Source of the DNA: a virus
DNA: 34,836 nt
Direction: 5' to 3' (one strand)
Virus record (IMG/VR): IMGVR_UViG_3300020470_000085
Span: 1-34,836 of that record
Below, piece by piece: positions 16,201 through 26,200 of this stretch (position 1 is its first letter; each line of letters opens with the position of its first letter). A model generated the notes under the pieces. It was not told where the DNA came from, searched no databases, and saw only the letters and a program-made list of their open reading frames with translations. The position numbers were made by a program, and so were the translations under genes.

Positions 16201-19200
16201 ACAGTGTCATAAGATACAGTATCAACATCACCACTCCAAGTTGCATTTTCTCTTGGTGGTTGTCCAGCAGGAAGTAAAATTATACCACTAGCATTACCAT
16301 TGTTGTCTGTAATAACATCTCCATTAAATGCAGATGGTGAGTTACCAGCAGTACCAGTAAATCTAAGGTCAGGGTTAACCCAACGATTAACATTTCTACC
16401 TTCTAAGAAAACATTAATCTTAGTATTTGGTTTTAATCTATTAACAACAAACTTAATTGCTTGACTTCTAGCAAAGAACTGAAGTGCAGTAGATACAATC
16501 TTTCCATCAACAGTCTTAGTTTGAACACCCTTACCAACTTCATTATTCTGAGGACTTACATTAGAAGAACTTGCAACAGATGCTGAATCAACAGAAGCAG
16601 CAGCTTGTTGTGAAGCAACCTCACCTAATGAATTAATAGCAGTAAATGATGGTGATGTTCCAACCCAGTTACATACAAATGAATTGTATAGACTAGAGAA
16701 ACTCTCACTAACATGATCCTTAGCAAGGAATATACTATAAAGATTAGTATTTGTATCAACAACTAATGGTTCAATACTCTGATCATACCATTGATCTATT
16801 GCTGGAGAAATAACACTATCTCCAACATATTGAAGAACAACAAATGGATTTGGATTTATTGTCTTAGATGCAAAATCATTTCCTAATAAAGATAATGATG
16901 TATATGGAAGTGTAATAATATCACCAGACTTCTTATAACCAGAAACTGCTCTCTGATCTTCTCTTGAGTTAACTTCTTCCAAAGATACAGAATCTTCTTT
17001 GGATTGTGGACGTAATACTGACTGTTGACTATCTACAGCACACTGATAATCTAAAGATGTTAAATTACCTAATCCATGTGTTTCAAAGTTATCAACAAAG
17101 AATCCACTCTTAAATCTATCAAGTCCTATCTCATCCTTGATCTGCATATTTAATGCTTGTTGCTCAAGAATGCTTAATGTTGTATAGAACTCTAATCTCT
17201 CAACACGCTTCTCTAACTTGCCGATATCACGCATTGTATAACGCTTGTTATCAACAGGAGTTATTCTTACATCTTTAGTTGTCTTAGTATATGCAGGAAT
17301 GTAAGCATAGAATAGAGGAACCGCATCTGCAATAGGATCTGGTTTAGATGGGTTGAGTGAAGAGTTACCTTGCTTGATAACAAACTCACCTTTCTTATTA
17401 AGGAATATACCATCAATACGATCTAAGTATTGAACAGTACTAAATGAGAATGTAAATTCTAAATTACTATCTGGAGCAGGAGTAGATGTAACAACAGCAC
17501 CAGCACCAGAGAATGCTCCACTAGTATCTGCTAGAGAAGATACATCCTGATAACCAGCAATGATAGTAGTACTATCTACTTTAGGTCTGAAATCAAGTAC
17601 GTTCTTAAGTTCAACCATTCCATGAACATTAGAATCGAAAGTAGGTATCTCATCTTCAGGAACACCTGCTTCATGTAGATAACTATCAATAGTACAGAAA
17701 TCACCTTGTGATTGTTCAAAATAATCGAAACCAATTACTAATTGTCCTGTTGTTGCTTGTGCTCCTGGTTTAATAACGATTCTAGAAACGTCGTAAACCG
17801 TATCTCTTTGACCATTGTCGAAGGTAAACCTGTTAGTAACGTCAGTACCAACAATAAGATTACCAGCACTATCGACTTCAGGCGGTTGTGATGAAGTTCC
17901 TTCATAAACATATCTTAGTTTATATGCATCTGCATAAGATAGAATTTCAATTACCTCAGTATCATAGTCAGTTCCTCTGAAAGGAATAACACGATCACCA
18001 GATGAAGCAACAATAATTCTCTTATTGCTAACTGATGTCTTTAGTCTAGGCTTAGCATTGCTAACTTCAAGAGTAGCAGTTAGTTTTAATTTAGGGAATG
18101 TTCCATAATTATTTGGATCTCCACCAAAATAATTCGCTGCTAATTGTAATGTAATACTACCAGATGTTAATCCACTAGCAGTATCAGTAGCAGAAGTAAT
18201 CTCTACACTATCAGGTGGAAGATATATAATATCTCCAGCAGCAATATCTGGAGCACCACCTGGATCTAGTACAGTTACTATATAATTTTCTTCACTAAAA
18301 GCAGTAAACCTTTGTGTACCGTAAGGTAGTTGTGCAGCAAAAGTAATTAAACCACCACCAGTAGATGTCTCTGCAACAAAATCTCTACGGAAGAAATATT
18401 TAATCTTAGTATCATTACCACCAGCAGAAATTTTCTGTACTTGCTTACTACCAGTAGGATATATTAATGTACCAGCAGCAGTGTTACCTACTTTAGGACG
18501 TAACCTAACAATATTTGTATTATTTACATCTGCTGGAAGAACAGTATCTAGATATACTCTAGTTTTAGCAGCACCTTTTGGTTCAGTTGCATATTGAACT
18601 ATTGCACGAACTAAAGCATTGTTACTATCAGAGAATTGAACTATATCTCCTTGTTGTAAATCTTTTGAAGCATCTGCACTAAAACTAGTGGATTCAATAA
18701 AATTGTATCCGTTGCTACCAAAGAATGTATATTCTGTTACATCTTTAATATCTGAGAAGGATCTATCATCAACCACAACATCAGCACTAAATTTATTAGC
18801 ACCACCAGATCCATACTGACAACCAACAGACTTAACATTCTGTGGTGTATAAGTTGTTACAGCATTTCTTACAAGTACAGGAACAACAGCAGCAGCGTCA
18901 CCTGGATCAGATCCTGGTCCATTCTTAACTGTGACTGCTGGAGGTTGAGCATATGTTACATTTAATCCAGTTCTATTGATAATATCACAAGAATAGATCT
19001 TACCATCATTATCCTTAGATATAGTAATAACAGAGTTATCGTAATCAACACCATTAATTGTTAATTCAGAATCATCATTATAACCAAGACCTCTCTTCTG
19101 AACTACAAAATGAGAGATAGTATTATCTTTAGCAATCTTTATTGTATTTCCTGCTTCATCTTTAATAGTTTCACCAGATTCAAATTTTCCTGAAAGTGTT

Positions 19201-21329
19201 TTGATAAAGAGAATCTTTCCAGTTGAATAAACACCATTAGATGCTCCTTCAATGACACCATAAGCATCACTAGATAATCCAAAGATGTATTTACCTATTT
19301 CAAATGTACCACCTGTTCTTGGTCTCTCAAGAATAATCTTAGTATAGAATTCGGGATCAAAATAAGAGAATCCAAATGTAGTATTATATGCAGCACCACC
19401 TTGAGATAAACGTCCTTTAGAAAGAACAATATCAGAATCAGAATTGAATCCTAATCCTCTTTCTTGTAGTACAAAGTTACTAGGCTTAGCAGTTCCTATT
19501 ACAGGAGTAATAGTTTCACTGTAATCTACAATAAATCCTAGAGCTTGATCAGCAACTACATCAGCAGAAGCATTAGCAGATGTAAGGAATATCTTTCTTT
19601 GCTTACCCTGATCACCTAGATCACTCTCAGTTAATAATGCCTCAATCTCATCCTTATTACCAGTAACAGTTAACTCTAAGTAGAATACTGAAGTGTTAGG
19701 ATTGATTAGTGGTTTATTAACCTTAGCAAATGCTAATGATTTAATTGAACTAGTAGATGTTGGAGAATTAGCACCATCTCTAGTTTTAATATAATAAAGA
19801 GTTCCTAATAAACTTTGGAAGTTAGAATCATCTATAGAAGCAAGTGTGTTAGTAGTATTCGTTACTTGAATAGTAATAGTTTTTATACCATCATTGGAAG
19901 ATAGTATAGTACCTCTCTTATTAGTAGTCTGTCTATGATCACTCGCTGCTTCTGTACCATTTAAACCTACACTACCATCATTGAATGTAGAATATAAAAA
20001 TACTGTTGGGTATGAAGTTAAGTCAGAACCTTCTTGGTTAAGAGGAACACTTCCATAAACATTGTTTATACTATAAGTAGGTAATCCTTTAGTCTTTAAT
20101 GTTACATTATCACTAGTAACACTTTCCTTTGCTTTATCGACTGTTAAATATTTGGTTTCTTTATTAACAATCTCATATCCTTTAATATATGCTTTACCAG
20201 GTCCAATACTGGCAACCATTTTCTTAGATGCATCAGCAGCAGATAATCCGTTATAAAGTCCAAATTCATCAGCAGCATAGATGCCCTGATTACCATCTTT
20301 CTGTGCATATTCTCTTATGTCAGTAGCAAAACTGTCTACTACATAATCTCCAGACTCATCAAATGTTCTACGAGCAAGAGTTTGTTCTAATAAATTATAA
20401 TCTGTTGGAGATACTTTCTTTTGTACAACTCCTCTAGAAACTCTAAGAAGTTCTATGAAGTTTTTATCTGTGATTGTATCAAGAGAAAATTCTTTTAATT
20501 GAAGACTAATCTTTAATCTATGAGCACCAGGTGCAGTAGCATTAGAAGATCCTATTGAATTATCATATAATGATGCATCTTCTTCAGGAGTTATAATATC
20601 TTCAACAATAGTAAATCCAATCTTTGCAGATGGTTTGTCGTAATATTCATCAATAACAAGAAGACTAGAATCGTTACGAACAAAATAACCATTAATAAAG
20701 TAAATACCTTCTTCTACTTTAACAGCAGAACCATATCCCATTGCAGGACTTTCAAGTGAAGTAACCTCGCTAGTATCAGGGTTAGTTACTTGAATACTCG
20801 TAGGAAGTACACTACCATCTGTACCTACCACGAGTAAAGGAGTATTGACACCATCAACAACTTCTAGAGTCTCACCCTGTCTAAAAGTAGTCTCAGTATT
20901 AGAATTACCACTATTCAAATAATTGACAAAGACTGTATCTGCTGATGCTTCTGTTGCTAGTTTCGTTGCTAGTATCGTTCCTACAACACCAGAAGTTATC
21001 CCTCTCAGTTGTTGTCCAACTAATAGAGATATATCGTATTTCTTATAGACAATCTCTCCACCTTCGTTAACTGCTACCTCTGAAACAGAAGATAGTTTAA
21101 CGTAATCTAATTTAGTGTTGAGACCGACCTCTCCAGGAATGACAAGTTCACCCTGTTTAAAGGCATACTTACCAAAAGATTCAATCTGATTCTGAAGAAT
21201 AGATTGAACCTGCGTTAATTCTCTACCCTGTATAGAGTAACCAGGACGAAATAGAATTTTATAAAAATTCTTGTTTACGTCAAAATCCTCGTAATAAGGG
21301 CTTACATTTAAGTTCGTCTTTTGTGGCAT
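13206..21329 (-). CDS. DUF4815-type giant virion structural protein (2707 aa)
   Basis: A 2707-residue structural protein directly after gp8. The N-terminus (SPYYEDFDVNKNFYKILFRP, then GRELTQVQSILQNQIESFG) matches the DUF4815 family of phage structural proteins as I remember it. A second family landmark lies near 1360-1395: MRDIGKLEKRVERLEFYTTL followed by a helix-rich LDRFKSGFFVDNF, predicted coiled coil. GxGY/GxNY beta modules occur near 1955-2020 (VGQNYDSALLTI, PGYGYTEAPSVVV) and the related RGLGYNDD and RGLGFNSD segments lie further N-terminal. The C-terminal third is Ser/Thr/Asn-rich beta-type sequence without a recognised fold. No transmembrane segment is seen. A GCTAAATA late-promoter-like element sits 34 nt before the ATG; the Shine-Dalgarno is weak (GGCGATAGTAAG). 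The stop is 9 nt before the 68-residue gene. Inferred role: baseplate periphery or fibre attachment in place of T4 gp9-gp10, from position only. Confidence 0.85.
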   Translation of the reverse strand: MPQKTNLNVSPYYEDFDVNKNFYKILFRPGYSIQGRELTQVQSILQNQIESFGKYAFKQGELVIPGEVGLNTKLDYVKLSSVSEVAVNEGGEIVYKKYDISLLVGQQLRGITSGVVGTILATKLATEASADTVFVNYLNSGNSNTETTFRQGETLEVVDGVNTPLLVVGTDGSVLPTSIQVTNPDTSEVTSLESPAMGYGSAVKVEEGIYFINGYFVRNDSSLLVIDEYYDKPSAKIGFTIVEDIITPEEDASLYDNSIGSSNATAPGAHRLKISLQLKEFSLDTITDKNFIELLRVSRGVVQKKVSPTDYNLLEQTLARRTFDESGDYVVDSFATDIREYAQKDGNQGIYAADEFGLYNGLSAADASKKMVASIGPGKAYIKGYEIVNKETKYLTVDKAKESVTSDNVTLKTKGLPTYSINNVYGSVPLNQEGSDLTSYPTVFLYSTFNDGSVGLNGTEAASDHRQTTNKRGTILSSNDGIKTITIQVTNTTNTLASIDDSNFQSLLGTLYYIKTRDGANSPTSTSSIKSLAFAKVNKPLINPNTSVFYLELTVTGNKDEIEALLTESDLGDQGKQRKIFLTSANASADVVADQALGFIVDYSETITPVIGTAKPSNFVLQERGLGFNSDSDIVLSKGRLSQGGAAYNTTFGFSYFDPEFYTKIILERPRTGGTFEIGKYIFGLSSDAYGVIEGASNGVYSTGKILFIKTLSGKFESGETIKDEAGNTIKIAKDNTISHFVVQKRGLGYNDDSELTINGVDYDNSVITISKDNDGKIYSCDIINRTGLNVTYAQPPAVTVKNGPGSDPGDAAAVVPVLVRNAVTTYTPQNVKSVGCQYGSGGANKFSADVVVDDRSFSDIKDVTEYTFFGSNGYNFIESTSFSADASKDLQQGDIVQFSDSNNALVRAIVQYATEPKGAAKTRVYLDTVLPADVNNTNIVRLRPKVGNTAAGTLIYPTGSKQVQKISAGGNDTKIKYFFRRDFVAETSTGGGLITFAAQLPYGTQRFTAFSEENYIVTVLDPGGAPDIAAGDIIYLPPDSVEITSATDTASGLTSGSITLQLAANYFGGDPNNYGTFPKLKLTATLEVSNAKPRLKTSVSNKRIIVASSGDRVIPFRGTDYDTEVIEILSYADAYKLRYVYEGTSSQPPEVDSAGNLIVGTDVTNRFTFDNGQRDTVYDVSRIVIKPGAQATTGQLVIGFDYFEQSQGDFCTIDSYLHEAGVPEDEIPTFDSNVHGMVELKNVLDFRPKVDSTTIIAGYQDVSSLADTSGAFSGAGAVVTSTPAPDSNLEFTFSFSTVQYLDRIDGIFLNKKGEFVIKQGNSSLNPSKPDPIADAVPLFYAYIPAYTKTTKDVRITPVDNKRYTMRDIGKLEKRVERLEFYTTLSILEQQALNMQIKDEIGLDRFKSGFFVDNFETHGLGNLTSLDYQCAVDSQQSVLRPQSKEDSVSLEEVNSREDQRAVSGYKKSGDIITLPYTSLSLLGNDFASKTINPNPFVVLQYVGDSVISPAIDQWYDQSIEPLVVDTNTNLYSIFLAKDHVSESFSSLYNSFVCNWVGTSPSFTAINSLGEVASQQAAASVDSASVASSSNVSPQNNEVGKGVQTKTVDGKIVSTALQFFARSQAIKFVVNRLKPNTKINVFLEGRNVNRWVNPDLRFTGTAGNSPSAFNGDVITDNNGNASGIILLPAGQPPRENATWSGDVDTVSYDTVAEEIRVTTGVKTFRFTSSATDADKSTVDTYAEVKYYATGILPENPSSIVSTRPAYFKANEGVQIIDNNTDNPVRPNPLAQTFKVENFDGGVFVTGADLYFSKKSNDIPVKVYVSNVDSDKPGKNVVPGTEKVLAPSTYLKVYTNGNVSVTRGESATGASSSASGPIQKVIDRNGVDLVATASGVYTLTNEQVYTLVLSNHNGKAFKQNEDLTIPSVTLANNTNATELKLTIAKDSGKLSDIKVTAVGQNYDSALLTIESPQLPGGSTATASIFVSGGRVYNTEVLLPGYGYTEAPSVVVKGIGNGAGGCEIVTAIEIDTPAVRMGVATDQTGVTNSTTPTYFAFDYPVYLENDTEYAIAVETDSIDYELWASKLGDTDVSTSTVITSQPSLGSVYKSQNVDNWTEDIFEDLKFKLYRAEFSITRPAELLLKNGNLGYTLLSENPFETNASAATSATSKLFKNNNKIIKVNHRDNGFEDTGKSYVFYRSATEVAGITADNLNTNLFQVDNGGVDSYTITSASQASGNAIGGGTTTYASHNRKYEILYPQVQYLTTGGTKIETSVKTTNVVPVDSSTTNYVSYSRSSDYEKTFLNEPHYFTNQKFIASKINETMNSLSESLTYKLLLTSTVSHLSPVVDLSSSSVKTVSNRVENGSGQEDRFGRKDQILEFYPVYKFNLTGNGGTAITSNQTITGDTSKASGTIAAVNSSEVVVRVKTSQYFQKGERIRLSVQSTVTDNNTVTVNSYPQEVITSISDEATIVARNPSVITEVYDSPSYGIIGTSQQWDSNSKELTVRTDTQPINDNFTARIIDSADYNRNATIASQTPDIFRVGDIIKYPNQVDDEAYYLEVGKVSYTNGLDFIPENTSKNGSSIAKYVTKEIGISNPATNVNVKLTVNVKDISNVEVLYRTKKASSQENFEDIDWQYFNGTGVPDQSEVATSENTISGVVEKQSSYQELSYSASDIAEFSSFAVKVVMKSVDPAYVSKIQDLRAVASF

Positions 21330-21363
21330 CTTACTATCGCCAATACTAGCATCTTGTCCTTAG

Positions 21364-21371
21364 TATTTAGC
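21364..21371 (-). promoter_or_regulatory. Late-promoter-like element GCTAAATA before the DUF4815 gene
   Basis: The minus strand reads GCTAAATA, six of eight matches to the T4 late consensus, in the 58-nt gap between gp8 and the 2707-residue gene. It leaves 34 nt to the ATG. The identical octamer recurs before the left-most gene at nearly the same distance, which supports function. Confidence 0.55.
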
Positions 21372-21387
21372 GAAGTAATTGAAGTGC

Positions 21388-23205
21388 TTAGAACTCAATA
21401 ACTAGTTTGATGTCTTCAATCTGGTCAGGAGCACGAGTAATTAGTCTTCTGTTCTCGATGTAGATAACATCACCAGAGTTATTTGCAATCTCAGGATTAG
21501 CAAGACCACTGGAGAATGTAGAACCTAATAGAGAGTTACTATAACCAGTATCAACGTTACCACTAGCAGCAGATAAACCACCAGTAATAGCATTAGAACC
21601 GTTACTCTCAAATGCTTCTACAACACCATTGTGTGTATGCTCATCATTAACTTGGATGTACTTAAGAACACCTGTTGTTGTTTGACCTTGATCTAATGTC
21701 CAAGAAACAACAGTACCCTTAGCAGTACCACCTGCTGCTGTTGATTGAGTAATTTCTTCATCAGGAACGAAATCAGCAGTCGCACCTGTAATCTTAACTG
21801 CTTTCAATCCACTTAATGTATCAGCAGTGGAGAAAGTTGTTGTACCATAGTTGAATGGATCTTTAATAATACCAATTCTACGGAAGTCATTATCTACTGG
21901 GAAGTCTCCAGAACCTTCAGCATATGTTAGACGAATGTTCGTCATAACTCTCTTACCATTAAGTTCTGTCTCGAAGTCTGAACCGTGACCACCTTGTGAA
22001 GGAAGAATTACTTCTATTTCACCTTTAGCAGAAGCACCAGTTGCTACAGCAGATGATAAACCAGCGTTAGAGAATAAGTTACCATTTCCTAATAGAACAT
22101 TAGCATAGGTATAACCTGTTCCACGTGCTTCGATCTCAGCAGATGTGATAGTTCCAGAACCGTCTGTGGAGAATTTAACCTTACCACCTGTTCCGTCACC
22201 TTTAATACTTGTGTATAGAGTCTGTGAAGCAGGAAGACCTGATCCAGCATTCTCAATAAGAGCAACATCAATAGCACCAGCGACTGCTAAAGCCTCAGTT
22301 GCTTGACGAGTTGCGTTTGTAGAAAGCACAACAGGAATGAAGTCAGAAGATAAGAACTTCAGAACATCATCAGTTGGGATGGTGTACATATACTTCCAAA
22401 TGTATCCAGCACCAGTAGTCTCTGTATAAAGACCTGTTGCGGAAGCATAGTTAGCACCAGATGTGCTTGGTTCCTCAGTAGCGTTTTGTCCAGTAGCATT
22501 TGAAGGATTCTCTCCATTATAGAGACACTTGAATACTTCGTATGAGGAGTTCATTACATAAAACTTTGCGGTAGAGATGCTATCTTGTCCTGTAGCAGTC
22601 TGCTTACCTATTTGACCACCGCCACCTGGAGTAGCAGAATAGTCAGGTTTCCACATATCGAACTTAGGGTTTGCAACTAAGTCCCAATTGTAACGACGAA
22701 TTACTGTACGAGCATAAGCACCAGTAACACGCTTGGCTGCAATAATCTCATCATAAAGATTAACTTTCTCTGTTGCGTTATCTAGTGGCAGAGGTGGCAC
22801 ATCCTCTGTTGCATAACGATAAACGCCAGATACTGCTTCTGCACCAGTGTCAGATCCACCTGATCCACCAGTTCTACCTTTCAGAGTAGATCCTAGAGTA
22901 GGAACAGAGTTAACACCGTTACTTCCAAATACGTCGGTAAGAAGTAATGCATTGTCATATACTGCGGCTATTGTCGCACGAAAGGCAGTGCTTCCGTAAG
23001 TACCAACATACACTTCTTGTCCTACTACAAATGCTGTAGCGTTTTGAGAGTGGATTTCGAGGTTTGCTTTCCACGGTTGTGGTCTACCCACAAAGAAATA
23101 CATCCTAGAGCGTTCCGCACTAGCATCCGTTGCACCCTCAGTGAGAGATTCAAGGAATTGTTTCGCATTGAAAATCCTAAATTTATCAGATATAATAGCA
23201 GCCAT
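21388..23205 (-). CDS. 8: Baseplate wedge protein gp8
   Basis: A 605-residue homologue of T4 gp8 (334 residues), a baseplate wedge subunit. Collinear matches to my memory of T4 gp8: RMYFFVGRPQPW (34-45; T4 has a FITFGRSEPW segment), an RRYNWD segment, a FYVMNSSYEVFKCL segment, GAGYIWKYMYTIPTD near 262-280 (T4 GDGYVWEYLFEIP), and a C-terminus with GDVIYIENR and PDQIEDIKLVIEF (T4 MIYMENR...DQTEEINILF). The extra length is mainly inserted GxGYT-type beta modules in the middle (GSGLPAS... and GTGYTYAN, near 320-375), shared with the neighbouring giants. Preceded by a perfect TATAAATA late-promoter motif 36 nt upstream; no strong Shine-Dalgarno is visible. It looks more GC-rich than its neighbours in spot counts. 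Seen: motifs and position. Known: gp8 family. The assignment is strong because both ends and internal landmarks agree in order. Confidence 0.92.
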   Translation of the reverse strand: MAAIISDKFRIFNAKQFLESLTEGATDASAERSRMYFFVGRPQPWKANLEIHSQNATAFVVGQEVYVGTYGSTAFRATIAAVYDNALLLTDVFGSNGVNSVPTLGSTLKGRTGGSGGSDTGAEAVSGVYRYATEDVPPLPLDNATEKVNLYDEIIAAKRVTGAYARTVIRRYNWDLVANPKFDMWKPDYSATPGGGGQIGKQTATGQDSISTAKFYVMNSSYEVFKCLYNGENPSNATGQNATEEPSTSGANYASATGLYTETTGAGYIWKYMYTIPTDDVLKFLSSDFIPVVLSTNATRQATEALAVAGAIDVALIENAGSGLPASQTLYTSIKGDGTGGKVKFSTDGSGTITSAEIEARGTGYTYANVLLGNGNLFSNAGLSSAVATGASAKGEIEVILPSQGGHGSDFETELNGKRVMTNIRLTYAEGSGDFPVDNDFRRIGIIKDPFNYGTTTFSTADTLSGLKAVKITGATADFVPDEEITQSTAAGGTAKGTVVSWTLDQGQTTTGVLKYIQVNDEHTHNGVVEAFESNGSNAITGGLSAASGNVDTGYSNSLLGSTFSSGLANPEIANNSGDVIYIENRRLITRAPDQIEDIKLVIEF

Positions 23206-23241
23206 TTAATTTACCGACGTGTTTTGTGCCAAAGTTATTTA

Positions 23242-23249
23242 TATTTATA
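23242..23249 (-). promoter_or_regulatory. T4-type late promoter element TATAAATA before gp8
   Basis: The minus strand reads TATAAATA, a perfect match to the T4 late-promoter -10 element recognised by the gp55 sigma factor. It lies in the 48-nt gap between the giant gene's stop and the gp8 start, leaving 36 nt to the gp8 ATG. No -35 is expected for this promoter class. Use in this phage is inferred. Confidence 0.7.
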
Positions 23250-23253
23250 CGAG

Positions 23254-26200
23254 TTATGTAGGGTAGTACGGAACTAACTCCTGTCCATTAGCAATGCTAT
23301 TAGGTCCAGAGTAGAGTGTACATCCTTCAAAAGTTGTAGAAGTTTTACTGGTGTACTGTATAACTGTTCCACCAGACGTAAATATGTAGCCAGTAGCTGG
23401 CCAATGAGTTGTGTCTTGTACGACAACATTTCCTCCAATAGTTCCACTGGAACTAGTGATGGCCACTGGGTTCTGGGTAGTTGGTCTACCAAGATTGAAG
23501 TAGTCACCTGAAAGCGTATAATTAGACTGTGATCTTAGGATGAAGTCTTTAATTGTCATAGAAGCAAATATTCTATCAATCTCACCAATAGTAAGAGCAG
23601 AAACTCCAGCTGCTCCAACATCAACACCAGATTGGTCATACATTCCTATAGTACTACCAACATTACCAATAATATAATCACCAATTAGTAGAACTTCTCT
23701 ACCAAATACTTCGTTAAGAACTTCAATTACAGTAGTATCTCTCTTAGTAACAGTATATGGTTCAGTAAGATCAACTAAATTACCATTCCTTTGTACGACA
23801 GGATCGGTAAGGAAAGCAATCTCTTCATACTGATCAACAATACCTGTCTCAGGTGGTTTTACTATAATTTCAGTTTTGCTATCAGATAGAGTATTAGCTG
23901 GAGTCTGTATTTGACGTTCATACTCACTTTCTGTTACTGCACCAGCAGAAGCATTTATTATTGATACATCAGATGATTCAGATTCAATCTTAACGATACC
24001 AACAGGTGCGATAGAAATAAGTTCTGGAACTTGACGTACATATGTACCAGCAGCATGGAACTGATCAGAAGTTCCATACAATCCACGATCAACAGCAAGG
24101 AATCTATCAGATAACTTCCTCCAATAACGAATACGCTCGTTACCTATTAATAAATGTCCATTAGAATTGAACTTAGAAGTATCTGGAATATAAACAATAC
24201 TATCACCGATATTAGTATCAACGTTAGTATATGCAGCATCCTCAAAGTAATTGATATTGGTTAGTGCAGTATTTCGGATCTCGTGAGTTAAAGTAGAAAC
24301 TATATGTTTCTGAACTTTAGTAACAGAATTAAGAGATACAATATCTTGAAGTTCTGCACTTACAACAGTTGCTTCATATTCATTCTGAAGTGCTCCACCT
24401 TCTCCTATAACCTCTACAGGTTGTGGTTCAATGTAAACAATATTCGCACCACCTGGTTGTTCTTGACCAACTGGCATATCAAATCCAGATTCACCTTCTG
24501 CAATATTATCAGTATCAATTTGAATCTCTGCTGTTATTTTCTTAGTAACATCATGAGGACTATTGAATAATGTACTTGTGAAGGTATCAACACCCTGAAC
24601 CTGAGTACCAAGAATAGTAATCCTAGATGCGGAAACAGCACCTTGTCCTATTTCAACTTGAGGAACCATCTCAGCATTGATAAGAGATACACCAATATCT
24701 CTTTCAGTTAAGATATCAAATCTTCTAGCAACTACAACAATAGGTGCTTTAGTATATCCAGAACCACCATCAAGTAGATCAACACTAAGTACTTGACCTT
24801 TACTTACAATAACTTCTGCTCTCGCACCACCACCAGTACCATCTTCAGGAATAAATTCTAAAACAGGAGGTGTGAAGTATTGATATGCAGTAGGTTGAGT
24901 TAATGGATCATAACTACGACGGTTCCATGTTAAAGCAGTAACCTTACCACCTTCAACAGTTGCAACAACACTAAGACCTTCACCTCTAGTAACACCATTA
25001 AACCCTTCTACAGAAATGTTACTATAAACATCATCTGTTAATTGTTCTCCACCTCTACCATCTTTACTTGTAGTACTTTCAGGTACTTTCTTAATTCTTC
25101 TAAATTTATCTTCACCTTCTACTCTTACAAGATCTCCATTAGCCAAATAAGCAAATGGATTTCTATATGTTGTACCTAATGTTGTACCAAACCAAATAGA
25201 ATTATCACTGAATAGTTGTTTTCTTCCAGTAGAATCTACTGGGAATGTTAGTGTAGGATTAGTAAATTGAGATTCTGGGAATGTATATGTCTTACTATAA
25301 TCTGTCTTAACAGCAAAGATAAGATCTAATCCTGGTTCTACAGAAGCATTCTGTGATTTAATACTAAAGGATAATGTAGTTGAAGTCTTATATGCACTAC
25401 TTACCTCACCAATAACGTTATATGTTCCATTTGCTCTTACTTGCCAGCAATGTATTCCAGTACCTACCTTCTCGCCCATCCAAGCATAAGTAAGGAAAGG
25501 ATCTACCCAAGCAGAAGTAGTTTCTAGTACAAATGTACCAACAGCAAAGTAAGTATCAGGAGCAAAGTCGTATATATTTAAAGTTTGACCTGCGTCTCTA
25601 CCATAGAGATAACGCATATCAACCTTCATCTTCTTATTAATAGGAACATTAAAGAAGATATTTGGTCCTGCGATTGTGTAACTATATCCTTCTCTTTGAA
25701 GAACTCCATCTAAGAAGACATATAGATAATCTTTCTGTTCAACAGTTTGAGAAGTACCATCTTCTACATCAAGAATTAAGAATGGACCAGACTTTACATT
25801 GTCTACTAAATCGTAGTCGATTGTAAGACGCTTATAATTACCAACTCCAATACCTACTACTTTCTCAACTGCTGTTGCTTCACCTAAATTCTTAGCACCA
25901 AGATCTTGATCCCAAATAGGAGCAACACTAAACTTTAATACGTTAGGTACATTAGTTCTATCAATAAAGTATGAATCAGGTGATACAGCAGCACTATATT
26001 TTGGTGTTTGTAATACTGCATTAATAGTTAAGAAGAAATCTTCATCTTCATTAGTATCTACAGCAGTACCATCATCCCAATACAATTCAAAATCTGTATT
26101 TTCACCATCAACGTAATCTGGATTACTTCTAGTAACAGATCTTTCACTTATTATATCTTGGAAACTATCATATAAAGAATCTACAGCAGAAACTACATTA

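Noticed and set aside
21340-21370. Short inverted repeat ATACTA/TAGTAT in the gap before the DUF4815 gene
   Set aside because: Only 6 bp with a 12-nt spacer and AT-rich; expected by chance.
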